Source: an uncultured Oscillospiraceae bacterium (GTDB lineage: Bacteria; Bacillota; Clostridia; Oscillospirales; Acutalibacteraceae). From it: a DNA stretch of 64,000 nucleotides. Shown piece after piece: positions 33,936 through 42,867 of this stretch. Each line of letters begins with the position of its first letter. Within the stretch, counting starts at the first letter, position 1. Both the position numbers and the translations under genes were made by a program. The stretch is from NCBI GenBank assembly GCA_900544375.1, contig UQUZ01000004.1:34000-97999 (forward strand), in the 5' to 3' direction. The notes beneath the pieces were generated by a model. That model did no database searches. It saw only the letters and a program-made list of their open reading frames with translations, and was not told the origin of the DNA.

Positions 33936-35264
33936 TTAGATAATGCCCTGCGCCAGCATCGCGTCCGCAACCTTGAGAAAGCCCGCGATATTTGCGCCGA
34001 CCACAAAATTATCCTTATGGCCATATTCCTCCGCCGCAGCGGACATATTGGTGTAAATATTCACCATAATATTTTTTAAATTTTGATCCACCTTGTCAAA
34101 CGACCAGCTCAGCCGCGCGCTGTTTTGGCTCATTTCCAGCGCAGAGGTTGCCACGCCGCCTGCGTTTGCCGCTTTGCCGGGCGCAAAGAGCACGCCATTT
34201 TGCAAAAACACCTGGATTGCCTCATGGGTGGAAGGCATGTTTGCGCCCTCGCCCACTGCGATGCAGCCATTTTTCACAAGCTCACGTGCATCCTCAGCGG
34301 TGAGTTCATTCTGCGTGGCGCAGGGCAGGGCGATATCACACGGGATTCCCCAAACCTTCCCGTTTTCCGTATATTTTGCGCTGGGGCGCTCGGCAACATA
34401 TTCGCTGATTCTGCCGCGGCGGCCTTCCTTAATATCCTTGATCACTTGAAGGTCGATCCCTTCCGGGTCATAAATGCAACCGTTAGAATCGCTCGCTGTA
34501 ACAACCTTCGCACCCAACTCCTGCGCTTTTTCAATCGCATAGATCGCCACGTTGCCCGAGCCGGAAACCGCAACGGTTTTGCCCTCGATATCATTGCCGT
34601 GCGCGCGCATCATTTCTTCCACAATATAAACCAAGCCGTAGCCGGTTGCCTCTGTGCGCGCAAGCGAGCCGCCAAAGCTCAGGCCCTTACCGGTGAGCAC
34701 CCCTTCATATTGGCCGGTAATGCGCTTATACTGACCAAACATATAGCCGATTTCACGACCGCCTACGCCGATATCCCCAGCAGGGACATCCGTATTAGGG
34801 CCAATTACGCGGTAGAGAGAGGTCATAAAACTCTGGCAAAAACGCATTACTTCCGTATTGCTCTTCCCCTTCGGGTCAAAATCTGAGCCGCCCTTCGCGC
34901 CGCCAATCGGCAGACCGGTCAGTGAGTTTTTAAAAATTTGCTCAAAGCCGAGGAATTTAATAATGCTCATATTAACGGAAGGATGAAACCGCAAACCGCC
35001 TTTATATGGGCCGATTGCACTATTGAACTGAACACGGTAGCCCCGGTTGACCTGCACCTTGTTGTTGTCGTCCATCCAGCAAACACGGAAAACCGTGGCG
35101 CGCTCCGGCTCGACGAGCCGCTCCAGAAGCGACGTTTTCTCATAATAAGGATTGCTTTCCACAACCGGACGGATCGACTCCAGCACCTCAGTCACTGCCT
35201 GACAAAACTCAGGCTGCGTGTGGTTGCGCTTGAGCGCTCGGTTCAAAACATCATCTACATACAT
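33936..35264 (-). CDS. gdhA: NADP-type glutamate dehydrogenase
   Basis: Interconverts 2-oxoglutarate plus ammonium and glutamate, an ammonium assimilation route common in gut Clostridia. From ATG 35264 the protein is 442 residues. Seen: the catalytic-lysine block PIGGAKGGSDFDPKGKSN, DVPAGDIGVGGREIGYMFGQYKR, and the Rossmann segment VAVSGSGNVAIYAIEKAQELGAKVVTASDS; length and the KGLSFGGSLARTEATGYG segment match the hexameric NADP-dependent class. The upstream extension to 35339 lacks a ribosome site. Own promoter and terminator, so monocistronic. Confidence 0.97.
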   Translation of the reverse strand: MYVDDVLNRALKRNHTQPEFCQAVTEVLESIRPVVESNPYYEKTSLLERLVEPERATVFRVCWMDDNNKVQVNRGYRVQFNSAIGPYKGGLRFHPSVNMSIIKFLGFEQIFKNSLTGLPIGGAKGGSDFDPKGKSNTEVMRFCQSFMTSLYRVIGPNTDVPAGDIGVGGREIGYMFGQYKRITGQYEGVLTGKGLSFGGSLARTEATGYGLVYIVEEMMRAHGNDIEGKTVAVSGSGNVAIYAIEKAQELGAKVVTASDSNGCIYDPEGIDLQVIKDIKEGRRGRISEYVAERPSAKYTENGKVWGIPCDIALPCATQNELTAEDARELVKNGCIAVGEGANMPSTHEAIQVFLQNGVLFAPGKAANAGGVATSALEMSQNSARLSWSFDKVDQNLKNIMVNIYTNMSAAAEEYGHKDNFVVGANIAGFLKVADAMLAQGII

Positions 35265-35402
35265 GAAAATCACCCTTCCCAATTTCTGGAATCCCAAAGC
35301 TCTGCCTGCAAACATCTCCACAAGCATAAGACGGCCCACAGCTCAAACCAAGCCTGACACTGATGCCGTCTGTGCAAAGCCCTTCTCGGCTTTATGAAAT
35401 TT

Positions 35403-35431
35403 ATTCTACCTGATTCGCCTCAAAAATGCAA
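35403..35431 (-). promoter_or_regulatory. Promoter of gdhA
   Basis: Minus strand: TTGCAT (35426-35431), 17-base spacer, TAGAAT (35403-35408). It leaves a leader of about 130 bases containing a small AAAGCC/GGCTTT hairpin. Confidence 0.65.
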
Positions 35432-35677
35432 GAACTAATTTAAAATTATTCATATTTATAGAATCTTTATCTGAATTTAAGAAAATGCCAGCTCATGATT
35501 GAAGCTTTCAAAACTGATACTTTCATCGTTTCGCATTATTTTCACAAAATACAAGAATAAAGGCCAATATTTTTATTGCAATATGCTTGATCAGCCTTCC
35601 TGAGCGCTTGGGATACCGGATAGGCATCTCAGCCCAACGGTTCACGATTCTTCACGTTACAACTCTTGCACTGCATG
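35432..35677. other. AT-rich intergenic region upstream of gdhA
   Basis: No gene or clear repeat found. The left part is strongly AT-rich and may hold upstream promoter elements of gdhA. Confidence 0.4.
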
Positions 35678-35707
35678 AAAACGCCGGGGATTTCTCCCCG
35701 GCGTTTT
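35678..35707. terminator. Bidirectional terminator after PAP2 gene
   Basis: AAAACGCCGGGGA-TTT-CTCCCCGGCGTTTTA forms a near-perfect stem with A/T flanks on both sides. It ends the minus-strand PAP2 transcript, 24 bases after its stop. Confidence 0.92.
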
Positions 35708-35730
35708 ATATCTCTTTTTAAAAATTGCAC

Positions 35731-36345
35731 TCAAGCCGCTTTCCGCGCCTTGCGCTGTGCCCACCAACGCTTCACAATCGGCTCTAGCTTCTGCACCAGC
35801 ACAATGCCGACCCAGCCATAAAATAAACCTGCTATTGCGCCAACGATTACATCCGTAGGATAATGCACATGCACATAAATTCTGGAGAATCCAATCAGAA
35901 AGGCCAAAACCAAGGCTGGAATCCCGATCTTCTTATCCGTTTTCAGCATGGGCAGTGCTGCCGCGAAAGAAGATGAGGTATGCCCCGAGGGGAAGGAAAA
36001 GCTGGACGGCCGGCTCACAATCTCTGGGAAGGGAAAATCTTTCCAAACCGCGAACATAGCGGGATCGGCCGGATCAAATCGGTTAAAGGGCCGCGGGCGC
36101 GCAATCAGGTTTTTCAAAATGCCGTCATTGATCACCAGCATCAAAAGCAATGCGGCGCCCATCATCAGGCCGCATTTACGATATTTTTTCGTACAAATTA
36201 GAATCACGGCAAAAATGATCCAAATCATGCCGCCTTCTCCCAGCAGCGTAATGTATTTCATAATAACATCGAGCACCGGGTTCCATAATGTATCCCGCAC
36301 CCAGGCAAATATAGACCAGTCAAAGTTATAAATTGCTTCTACGAT
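35731..36345 (-). CDS. PAP2-family phosphatase, probable non-AUG start
   Basis: A membrane phosphatase of the PAP2/BacA-like type, acting on lipid phosphates such as undecaprenyl pyrophosphate or phosphatidate. Catalytic motifs: KNLIARPRP (KxxxxxxRP-like), SFPSGHTSS (PSGH) and SRIYVHVHYPTDV (SRxxxxxHxxxD). Five or six transmembrane segments. The first ordinary start, GTG 36300, has no ribosome site and would cut off YNFDWSIFAW, which matches the usual N terminus of these proteins. In-frame ATC 36345 lies 9 bases after GGAG directly behind an in-frame stop (TAG), so an AUC start giving 204 residues is proposed. It lies 32 bases after the phosphoesterase gene. Confidence 0.85.
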   Translation of the reverse strand: MVEAIYNFDWSIFAWVRDTLWNPVLDVIMKYITLLGEGGMIWIIFAVILICTKKYRKCGLMMGAALLLMLVINDGILKNLIARPRPFNRFDPADPAMFAVWKDFPFPEIVSRPSSFSFPSGHTSSSFAAALPMLKTDKKIGIPALVLAFLIGFSRIYVHVHYPTDVIVGAIAGLFYGWVGIVLVQKLEPIVKRWWAQRKARKAA

Positions 36346-36377
36346 TGGAATCTACTCCTTTCCATTAGAAGGGAAGA

Positions 36378-37595
36378 TCAGTGGAAAAAGCCCTCTATAT
36401 AACCAACATCAGCGCCAAAGAATTGAAGCAGCTCTCTCACGATTGTAACCGGGTTCCCATGGCTCGTTTTCACCAGATACAGCACTGCATCAACAATTTC
36501 ACTGAGCACGGTTTTTACCATATCCATCGTGTTGTTGGAATCCAGCTCGCCCACTGTGAAGAGCCGGTAGCGCAACTGGGTGATCGGATTATCGCCCAGC
36601 AGCCCTATAAAGGTGAGCAAATGCGTATCATAGGTGGAGAGGTCGCTCTCATGAAGCTCAATCACACGCACGCCGCGCTCCTTCGCCGCGCCATATTCGT
36701 TGAAGCCGGCACCCGGCGTAAAGCCGAGATCCACGCCATCCAGCGTGCCAATATAGGTGTTCGTATGATTATGTCCGCAGAAGGCCGCGATCATATCGCC
36801 CTGCTGCACCATGGCTTGGAAAAGGCCGCTGTTATAATACGGGCCGGAAACACCCTCATTGTTTTCACCCGTGTGAATGAGCCCCTCGCTGGCAACTGTG
36901 CGCAGCTCCGGCAGGGGAATATGCTGGAACTCCATGGAGGGCACGGGCACGCCGCCATTCGCTGCCTTCAGCGCATTGCTTGTACGCACATACCAGTCAA
37001 TTTGATCCTGCTTAACATAATCATAGTAGCTGCCGCCACCGCCAAGCGAATCGATGAAATAAAGGTTAAAGGCTGTGCGCTGGCCATCGCTGCTGAGAAT
37101 CGGCAGGTTATAGTTGCCGCAGCCGGAGAGCTCCGGCTCATCATCGCGCATCAGGCACAGGCTATGCCGCTGATACATTTTAAGCTGGTCTTCCTTGCTG
37201 ACTCCGATTGCGTCGTCATGGTTACCGTAAACTACTGCAAACGGGATGCCCCGGCGCTCCACAGGGCGCACAATCGCATCAATTGCCTGCTGCACCTTGT
37301 TCTTCAGGTTGCCGCCGTCAAAATCAGAATCATAATTCTTGAGCTGGTCGCCCGTGAAAATAACGAGATCCGGCTTCGACTCATCCATCGCCTTTTCGAT
37401 CAGTGTCAACACATTGGGGGTGGGATATTGCGTATCCTGTGTGTCGGAAATTTGCAGGATCGTAAAAGAACCATCGTCGTTGAATTGCAGCGGATCAGGC
37501 TTCTGCCAGAATGCCGCACCTGCCGGCGCCATCAGTGCCGCCAGAAGAGACAGGACCAGCAGCAGGGAAACCGCCGCTTGTTTCATTTTGCTCAT
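36378..37595 (-). CDS. Secreted calcineurin-like metallophosphoesterase
   Basis: About 405 residues with a signal peptide (hydrophobic residues 8-24, then APAGAA). The metallophosphoesterase motifs are ISDTQDTQ (metal Asp; Gln replaces the usual His), FTGDQ, YGNHDD, a lone His in MEFQHIPL and CGHNHTN, as in the purple-acid-phosphatase-like Dcr2 group. Substrate unknown; it would act outside the membrane. The start at ATG 37595 is preferred: the ATG four codons earlier directly abuts AAGGAG. It lies between the GPH transporter gene (73 bases upstream) and the PAP2 gene (32 bases downstream) and is probably co-transcribed with both. Confidence 0.88.
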   Translation of the reverse strand: MSKMKQAAVSLLLVLSLLAALMAPAGAAFWQKPDPLQFNDDGSFTILQISDTQDTQYPTPNVLTLIEKAMDESKPDLVIFTGDQLKNYDSDFDGGNLKNKVQQAIDAIVRPVERRGIPFAVVYGNHDDAIGVSKEDQLKMYQRHSLCLMRDDEPELSGCGNYNLPILSSDGQRTAFNLYFIDSLGGGGSYYDYVKQDQIDWYVRTSNALKAANGGVPVPSMEFQHIPLPELRTVASEGLIHTGENNEGVSGPYYNSGLFQAMVQQGDMIAAFCGHNHTNTYIGTLDGVDLGFTPGAGFNEYGAAKERGVRVIELHESDLSTYDTHLLTFIGLLGDNPITQLRYRLFTVGELDSNNTMDMVKTVLSEIVDAVLYLVKTSHGNPVTIVRELLQFFGADVGYIEGFFH

Positions 37596-37668
37596 TGTTG
37601 ATTGCATCTCCTTCTCTTTTCTAAAGTTAGATATCACCAGGCCTTTCCCCCTTGGCCATTTGCTCCTG

Positions 37669-39132
37669 CTATGCCTGTGTATCGGCGTCCACAGGCTTTT
37701 CCTCTTCCTGCTTCTCTGTCTTTTCGCGGCGTTCGGCAAGCTCTTTGAGCATCTTTTGCTGTTTCTCTCCTACCAAATCATAGAAGAATAGCGGGATAAT
37801 CCCCAAAATTCCTAGCAATCCCGGAATAATGGTATACATCGCAAAAATCCCGCGCTGCGTATGCATACTCTGCGGTACAACGGCATTGGTCGAAGATGTT
37901 ACATAACCAATCGCTTTTAAAAGCCCCGTACCCATGGATTTTGACATTGCGCCTGTAAATTTGCTGATAAAAGTCAAAATAGAGAAGCTCATTCCTTCAG
38001 AACGTTTTCCGGTTTTCCACTCCATATAATCAACGGTCTCACCAATCATCTCGGTAGGAATAACCATGCGCACGCCGTTAAACAGGGCATTCAGCGCACC
38101 TTGAACCATCAGAAGCGGCACCATAACGGACATATTTTTCATATTGCCATATCCCAGCACAAAGGTAATGGCTGGCAATACTCCACATATGACGGACATC
38201 CAAATCGATATCTGCTTATTATTAAAGCGTTTCTTCAGCGGGCCGATCATCAGGTATGCAACAAATCCAATTACGGTGCCAGGAATACCAATGATAATAT
38301 TGATAGAAGCGGAGCCCAGCACATCAATGAAATAATAATTTTGAAAAATACCGTTGATACCGCCCAAGGCGCCGAGGATGTTGGAAAGGATCAGCAGCAT
38401 TAAAGGCTTGTTCTGGAACAGATACTTAAAGGAATCCAGCAGGCTAGGCTCTTCCAGAGACTGCGCCACACGCTCGCGCGTGCAAATTCCCGCCAGGCTG
38501 AACAGGCCCATGCCGACAAAGGAAACCACAATGCCGATCACAAAGAAAACCTTTTGCAGGGAAACATTGACCGCGCCCGCATTGATTAAATCGATCAGCA
38601 CCGGCAGCACGATGCCGGGCAAGCCGCCAAGAATGGAGGCGGTAAAGCGTGCGCTGGAGATTGCACGGGTGCGGTCCGCCGGGTTGGGAGAAATCGCCGC
38701 GGACATACCCCAAAACGGCACGTCGCAGATCGTATACAGGAATTCCCAAACGAAATAGGTGATCACCATATAAACGACCTTTGCGCCCATCGTTGCCTCT
38801 GCCATCAATACGGGGCCCGCAAACAAAAGCATGGTCACCACTGCCAGCGGGATCGGAATCACCAGCAAATACGGCCGTAGCTTGCCAAAGCGTGTACGCG
38901 TTTTATCGACGATCGAGCCCATGATCGGATCGTTAACCGCATCCCAAATGCCTTCGATAAAAAGCATGGTCGCAACAATCGCCGGGTCAATGCCGAAAAC
39001 GTTTACAAAAAAGTAAGTAAGATACGACGCCATGAATGTATAGCTCATATTCTGGCCGCCGCACGCGACGCCATATGCGAGGTTTTCCTTGACCCCTACA
39101 TAGCGCCGGTTTGTGAGACTGCTTGCACTCAT
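37669..39132 (-). CDS. GPH-family sugar:cation symporter
   Basis: A 487-residue, twelve-helix MFS transporter of the glycoside-pentoside-hexuronide (MelB-like) family. Family landmarks: NLAYGVACGGQNMSYTFMASYLTYFF, WDAVNDPIMGSIVDKTRTRFGKLRPYLL, and a central loop before RFNNKQISIW. Such symporters import galactosides, glucuronides or xylosides with Na+ or H+. Substrate unknown; lacZ 18 kb away could be a partner. The C terminus is charged (RREKTEKQEEEKP). ATG 39132 follows GGAGGG by 7 bases. It appears to head an operon with the secreted phosphoesterase and the PAP2 phosphatase. Confidence 0.93.
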   Translation of the reverse strand: MSASSLTNRRYVGVKENLAYGVACGGQNMSYTFMASYLTYFFVNVFGIDPAIVATMLFIEGIWDAVNDPIMGSIVDKTRTRFGKLRPYLLVIPIPLAVVTMLLFAGPVLMAEATMGAKVVYMVITYFVWEFLYTICDVPFWGMSAAISPNPADRTRAISSARFTASILGGLPGIVLPVLIDLINAGAVNVSLQKVFFVIGIVVSFVGMGLFSLAGICTRERVAQSLEEPSLLDSFKYLFQNKPLMLLILSNILGALGGINGIFQNYYFIDVLGSASINIIIGIPGTVIGFVAYLMIGPLKKRFNNKQISIWMSVICGVLPAITFVLGYGNMKNMSVMVPLLMVQGALNALFNGVRMVIPTEMIGETVDYMEWKTGKRSEGMSFSILTFISKFTGAMSKSMGTGLLKAIGYVTSSTNAVVPQSMHTQRGIFAMYTIIPGLLGILGIIPLFFYDLVGEKQQKMLKELAERREKTEKQEEEKPVDADTQA

Positions 39133-39371
39133 CAAATACCCTCCATCCCGCCGCCACAGGCGGCGTACGCTTCAAGATACCGTAGGTGAAATAAACGCCA
39201 TTCATCCCCGATCGGCGGCGTTTATTCCGATGCATTCCTGTCATTTTTGAAAAAATCTCCAAAAATCAAAGAAGCATCCGGTATTTATATATCCAAATTT
39301 ATCACAAATCACAGCAAAAAGCAATTATAATTTCATAAGCTTTTTAAATTTATCACCAGCGTAGAATTGAA
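39133..39371. other. Intergenic region upstream of GPH transporter
   Basis: No gene. AT-rich sequence at 39270-39340 could carry the transporter promoter; the best candidate on the minus strand is TTGCTT, 17 bases, TAAATT, which is weak. Confidence 0.35.
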
Positions 39372-39402
39372 GAAGCGGGCAGTGGCTGCCCACGCCCGCT
39401 TC
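39372..39402 (-). terminator. Hairpin after the 39433-40167 gene
   Basis: GAAGCGGGC pairs with GCCCGCTTC around a 13-base loop; the minus-strand side continues TTCAATTCT. It lies 30 bases after the gene stop and probably terminates it. Confidence 0.6.
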
Positions 39403-39432
39403 TCTCCCGATTTCTTAAAAACACGACCTGCT

Positions 39433-40167
39433 TTACCGCTCGTATTTCTGGCCCATATAAAAGCCGCGGTTTGTATAATTTACCTTTTTCTCCGCTGCGG
39501 CAGCGCGCATCAACAGGATGCTCGGCAGCAGGACTGTCAGCCCGTCTATGAAAAGAACCAGCTCCTGCACCGCCCCGCCTGCGCCCGACCGCACCGCTAA
39601 AACGATCTGGATGGCATGCACCACGAGATACACAACAGCCAGTAACGTCGTCACAACTGAAATCCGGAAATATTTTGCCGCCCGCAGCACATCAGAGGAA
39701 CGCAGCGCCACACAGATCAGCAGAGCAAACGTTAAGATGGAGAGAATCGACGGCACCAGCTCCTGCAACATGGGGACCAACTCTCCGCCGGCCCGCTGTG
39801 CAGAAAGGAAATGGATCACGCTGATAAAAATCGCGCGGATATACAGCACAATCTCCAGCGACAGGCTGCATACCCATAAACGCGCCGGAGTCCGCGTAAA
39901 CGGCGCATTACGCGTGTGTGAAAACGCATACAGGATTGCGCCGATTAGAAAAATCTTGATCGCAATTTTCACGCCAAATTCCAAATAGCTGAGAGCTTGA
40001 AACGCCTGCCCGCTCAAAATCACGCCCGCATACGGATCGGCTGCGCCGGGCACGCGCAGCAAGCAGTAGAGATAATAAAGGCCTCCCAACAAGGCGGCAA
40101 CCATAACCACAGTCCCGGCAGGCCGGTTGGAGAGCGCTGTGTTGACGATCGTCCTGCGTTGATTCAT
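39433..40167 (-). CDS. Six-helix integral membrane protein, unknown
   Basis: A 244-residue protein with about six hydrophobic segments (near residues 18-38, 65-85, 97-117, 133-155, 168-190, 205-222) and a short cytoplasmic tail ending NRGFYMGQKYER. No catalytic motif or known family recognised. The start ATG has GAGG about 8-10 bases upstream. It has a near-consensus promoter with an internal palindrome, which suggests regulation, and its own terminator. It is divergent from the AI-2E-family transporter gene with about 350 bases between. Confidence 0.75.
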   Translation of the reverse strand: MNQRRTIVNTALSNRPAGTVVMVAALLGGLYYLYCLLRVPGAADPYAGVILSGQAFQALSYLEFGVKIAIKIFLIGAILYAFSHTRNAPFTRTPARLWVCSLSLEIVLYIRAIFISVIHFLSAQRAGGELVPMLQELVPSILSILTFALLICVALRSSDVLRAAKYFRISVVTTLLAVVYLVVHAIQIVLAVRSGAGGAVQELVLFIDGLTVLLPSILLMRAAAAEKKVNYTNRGFYMGQKYER

Positions 40168-40203
40168 AGCATTGTCCTCATCTCATCTTTTTTTGATGGT
40201 TTG

Positions 40204-40232
40204 ATTATAGTCTATTTCGATAGAATATTCAA
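40204..40232 (-). promoter_or_regulatory. Promoter with palindrome for membrane protein gene
   Basis: Minus strand: TTGAAT (40227-40232), 17-base spacer, TATAAT (40204-40209). The spacer contains TCTAT-TTCG-ATAGA (40211-40224), a perfect 5-base inverted repeat well placed for a repressor. Confidence 0.75.
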
Positions 40233-40324
40233 GCTTTCCGCTATTTTCCCCGTAATTCTGCATAAGAAAGCAGAAGGCAAATGAATAAATGGGGTAGCAG
40301 CCCAATAACGGGAGCAAAAATTGC

Positions 40325-40353
40325 TTGCAAGAAGCGCCGCAGCAAGGTATAGT
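40325..40353 (+). promoter_or_regulatory. Promoter and long leader of AI-2E-family gene
   Basis: Plus strand: TTGCAA (40325-40330), 17-base spacer, TATAGT (40348-40353). The transcript would have a leader of about 155 bases with hairpins TTTGAAA/TTTCAAA (near 40400-40420) and GCGGCT/AGCCGC (near 40443-40465). Confidence 0.65.
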
Positions 40354-40516
40354 GAAAGAAAGCCACCTGCAATATCAAAAAGGGCAGTATACAAAATTTG
40401 AAAAGGTTCCTTTCAAACTGTGTTTTGTGCTTTTTAAGCTTAGCGGCTGTTCGAATGTTAGCCGCGCCAAACCGCGCAATGCCGCGGTCGGAAATTCAGA
40501 AAGGATGGTCACAAGC

Positions 40517-41746
40517 ATGGAGCTCGACCGGAAAACCGTGAAAAAAATCCTATTGATTATCACCTTCGGTATCGTCTTGTTTTTAGGGCTGCAAAACATT
40601 TCCGCCGTGGCGGGCGTTTGCCGCACCGCGCTAGGCTTGCTGATGCCTCTCATCATCGGATTTTGCGCCGCTTTTATCCTCAACGTTTTGCTCAAGGTGA
40701 TCGAGGAGCGGTTGTTCGCGCCGCTCAACCGCAAAAATTTTCGCCTGTGGAGCCGGTTACGCCGCATTGTGAGCATTATACTCACCTTCGGTATCATCAT
40801 CGGCCTCGTATTCATCCTGATTTTTATGATCGTGCCAGAGCTCAAGCGTGCCTTCAGCCTGTTGGTTGAAAACATGCCGCAGTATTCCATGCAAGTGAAA
40901 GAGTGGATCACCAAGGCCGCCGCCTTCCTCAAGGTGGACGCCTCTACCCTCACCAATCTGGAAATTGACTGGGAAAAAATCAGCGCTGCCGTGGTGGATT
41001 ACCTCAAGCGCGATTCCGGCAAGCTGGTCAACACCACGGTTGGTATTACCACTTCTATTTTCAGCGCGATTTTTAACTTTATTCTCGGAATCGTTTTCTC
41101 CGTCTATATCCTGATGCAAAAAGAGAAGCTTGGCAGCCAGGCAACCCGCATGCTCTATGCCTTTCTGCCGCAGAAGTGGGCGGAAAAATCCCTGCACATC
41201 GCCTCGCTTTCCAATAAATTGTTTTCACGCTTTGTAACCGGGCAATGCATGGAATCCGTGATCATCGGCATTCTCTGCTTCATCGGCATGGTAATCTTCC
41301 GCATGCCTTATGCGCCGATGATTTCCGTGCTCGTTGGTTTCACCGCCCTAATCCCGATTTTCGGCGCGTTTATCGGCACAGCGATCGGCGCGTTTCTCAT
41401 TTTGATGGACTCTCCCATGCAAGCGGTCTGGTTTGTCATTTTCATCATCGTCCTCCAGCAGATGGAAGGCGATCTGATCTATCCACGGGTGGTGGGCAGC
41501 TCCGTCGGCCTGCCGAGCCTTTGGGTGCTTCTCGCCGTGACCATCGGCGGCAGCGTTTGGGGCGTGTTGGGGATGCTTGTGAGCGTTCCGGTCTGCTCGG
41601 TGCTCTATTGCCTGCTGCGTGAGATCGTGGGTACGCGGCTCGCGCAGCGCGGGCTAACCGAGGTTGCGGCGCCGCCGGAAGAACCGCCCGCCCCGCCGAA
41701 ACCAAAGCGGGAGAAAAAGGCAAAAACGGTGTGGAAGAAAAAATAG
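40517..41746 (+). CDS. AI-2E family transporter (PerM/YtvI-like)
   Basis: A 409-residue multi-pass protein of the AI-2 exporter/UPF0118 family. Seen: an N-terminal helix pair, a long soluble segment (about 75-180) and the family core GFTALIPIFGAFIGTAIGAF followed by QQMEGDLIYPRVVGSSVGLPSLWVLLAV. Members export small molecules or act as Na+/H+ antiporters; the substrate is unknown. The C-terminal tail is Pro/Lys-rich (EEPPAPPKPKREKKAK). ATG 40517 is preferred because AAAGG is 12 bases upstream, while the ATG four codons earlier abuts that site. It has its own promoter and a long leader. Confidence 0.92.
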   Translation: MELDRKTVKKILLIITFGIVLFLGLQNISAVAGVCRTALGLLMPLIIGFCAAFILNVLLKVIEERLFAPLNRKNFRLWSRLRRIVSIILTFGIIIGLVFILIFMIVPELKRAFSLLVENMPQYSMQVKEWITKAAAFLKVDASTLTNLEIDWEKISAAVVDYLKRDSGKLVNTTVGITTSIFSAIFNFILGIVFSVYILMQKEKLGSQATRMLYAFLPQKWAEKSLHIASLSNKLFSRFVTGQCMESVIIGILCFIGMVIFRMPYAPMISVLVGFTALIPIFGAFIGTAIGAFLILMDSPMQAVWFVIFIIVLQQMEGDLIYPRVVGSSVGLPSLWVLLAVTIGGSVWGVLGMLVSVPVCSVLYCLLREIVGTRLAQRGLTEVAAPPEEPPAPPKPKREKKAKTVWKKK

Positions 41747-41999
41747 CGCAGCATTGCCGGAACGGAACGCTTTCGAACGCTTCCTATCTGCGAGGGCTTA
41801 GCGCTCATGATAACGGCTTCAGAAATGCACAGCATGCACCGTCAGTATCAACGGTATGAAGCCGGCGCAAGCAAGTCCACATTCGCCGTTCTCCTCCGGC
41901 TTGCAGATGGTTTCAGCGTATCTCTCGACGTTCTCTCCAGACGTAGCGATTCACCGGATATGCGCTGACACACACGCTTTCTTTGAAAGGAGCCCTGTC
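41747..41999. other. Intergenic gap before TtcA-like gene
   Basis: No gene, promoter or terminator that I can support in about 250 bases. The open frame upstream of 42000 on the plus strand has no ribosome site and is not family-like. Confidence 0.35.
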
Positions 42000-42710
42000 A
42001 TGCAAAAATTACTCGGCCAGATGCGATGCGCCGTAGATCGCTATCATATGATAGCAGAAGGGGACCGCATCGCCATCGGCATATCCGGCGGGAAGGACAG
42101 CGTCGCCCTGCTCGCAGGCATGAGCGCTTTGCGCCGCTTTTATCCTGCCCGCTTCGAGTTGACAGCCGTCACGCTCGACCCCTGCTTCGGTGGGATTGAA
42201 ACAGACTATTCCCCCATTGAGCAGCTGTGCGGCGAGCTGGAAATCCCCTACCGGCTGCGGCGCACGGAGCTCGGCAAAATTATCTTTGAAACGCGTAAAG
42301 AAAAAAATCCGTGCAGCCTGTGCGCCCGGATGCGGCGCGGCATGCTGCACGATGAAGCGAAGGCGGCCAGATGCAATAAAATCGCCCTCGGCCACCACAT
42401 GGATGATGCGGCGGAAACGCTGATGATGAACTTGCTTGGCAGCGGGGCTATCGAGTGTTTTTCCCCCGTTTCCTACCTGTCGCGCAAAGATCTAACGATG
42501 ATCCGTCCGCTCATTTTTACCAGGGAGCGAGAAATTGAATCCCTTGTGAAGCGCACACAGCTTCCGGTCGTTAAAAGCCTCTGTCCGGTGGATGGCGCAA
42601 CGCACCGGCAGCGTATCAAGGAATTGCTCGACACCTTGGAGCCGGATTACGCGCCACTGCGGGAAAAGCTGATCGGCGCTCTACAGCGCGGCGGAATCAG
42701 CAGATGGTAA
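42000..42710 (+). CDS. TtcA-like tRNA 2-thiolation ATPase
   Basis: A 236-residue PP-loop ATPase of the TtcA/TtuA group that thiolates tRNA bases through an adenylated intermediate and an Fe-S cluster. Seen: the PP-loop SGGKDS (about 31-36), the NPCSLCARMRRG cysteine pair, the GHHMDDAAETLMMN motif, and a third cysteine in VKSLCPVDG, the expected cluster ligands. This is the short form common in Clostridia, for which the tRNA position is not certain (s2C32 in Escherichia coli). ATG 42000 follows AAAGGAG by about 8 bases. Confidence 0.9.
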   Translation: MQKLLGQMRCAVDRYHMIAEGDRIAIGISGGKDSVALLAGMSALRRFYPARFELTAVTLDPCFGGIETDYSPIEQLCGELEIPYRLRRTELGKIIFETRKEKNPCSLCARMRRGMLHDEAKAARCNKIALGHHMDDAAETLMMNLLGSGAIECFSPVSYLSRKDLTMIRPLIFTREREIESLVKRTQLPVVKSLCPVDGATHRQRIKELLDTLEPDYAPLREKLIGALQRGGISRW

Positions 42711-42778
42711 CGCGCCGCTTCCTTTCGCCGCAAATTGCCCACTTTCAACAAGTAATGTTTTGTTCCACAGAAATTCTG

Positions 42779-42807
42779 TTGAATTTCCGTTTGACGCATG
42801 CTATGAT
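42779..42807 (+). promoter_or_regulatory. Promoter of zinc-ribbon membrane protein gene
   Basis: Plus strand: TTGAAT (42779-42784), 17-base spacer, TATGAT (42802-42807), about 60 bases before the start codon. Confidence 0.7.
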
Positions 42808-42867
42808 ACAGGCGAAGAGATTTTCTTTCATATCATTCAGATATTGAAAAATAAAAGGAGCGTATTT

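Noticed and set aside
36381..37601. A 406-codon plus-strand frame
   Set aside because: Exactly antisense to the secreted phosphoesterase, whose motifs are complete; the antisense frame has no family features.
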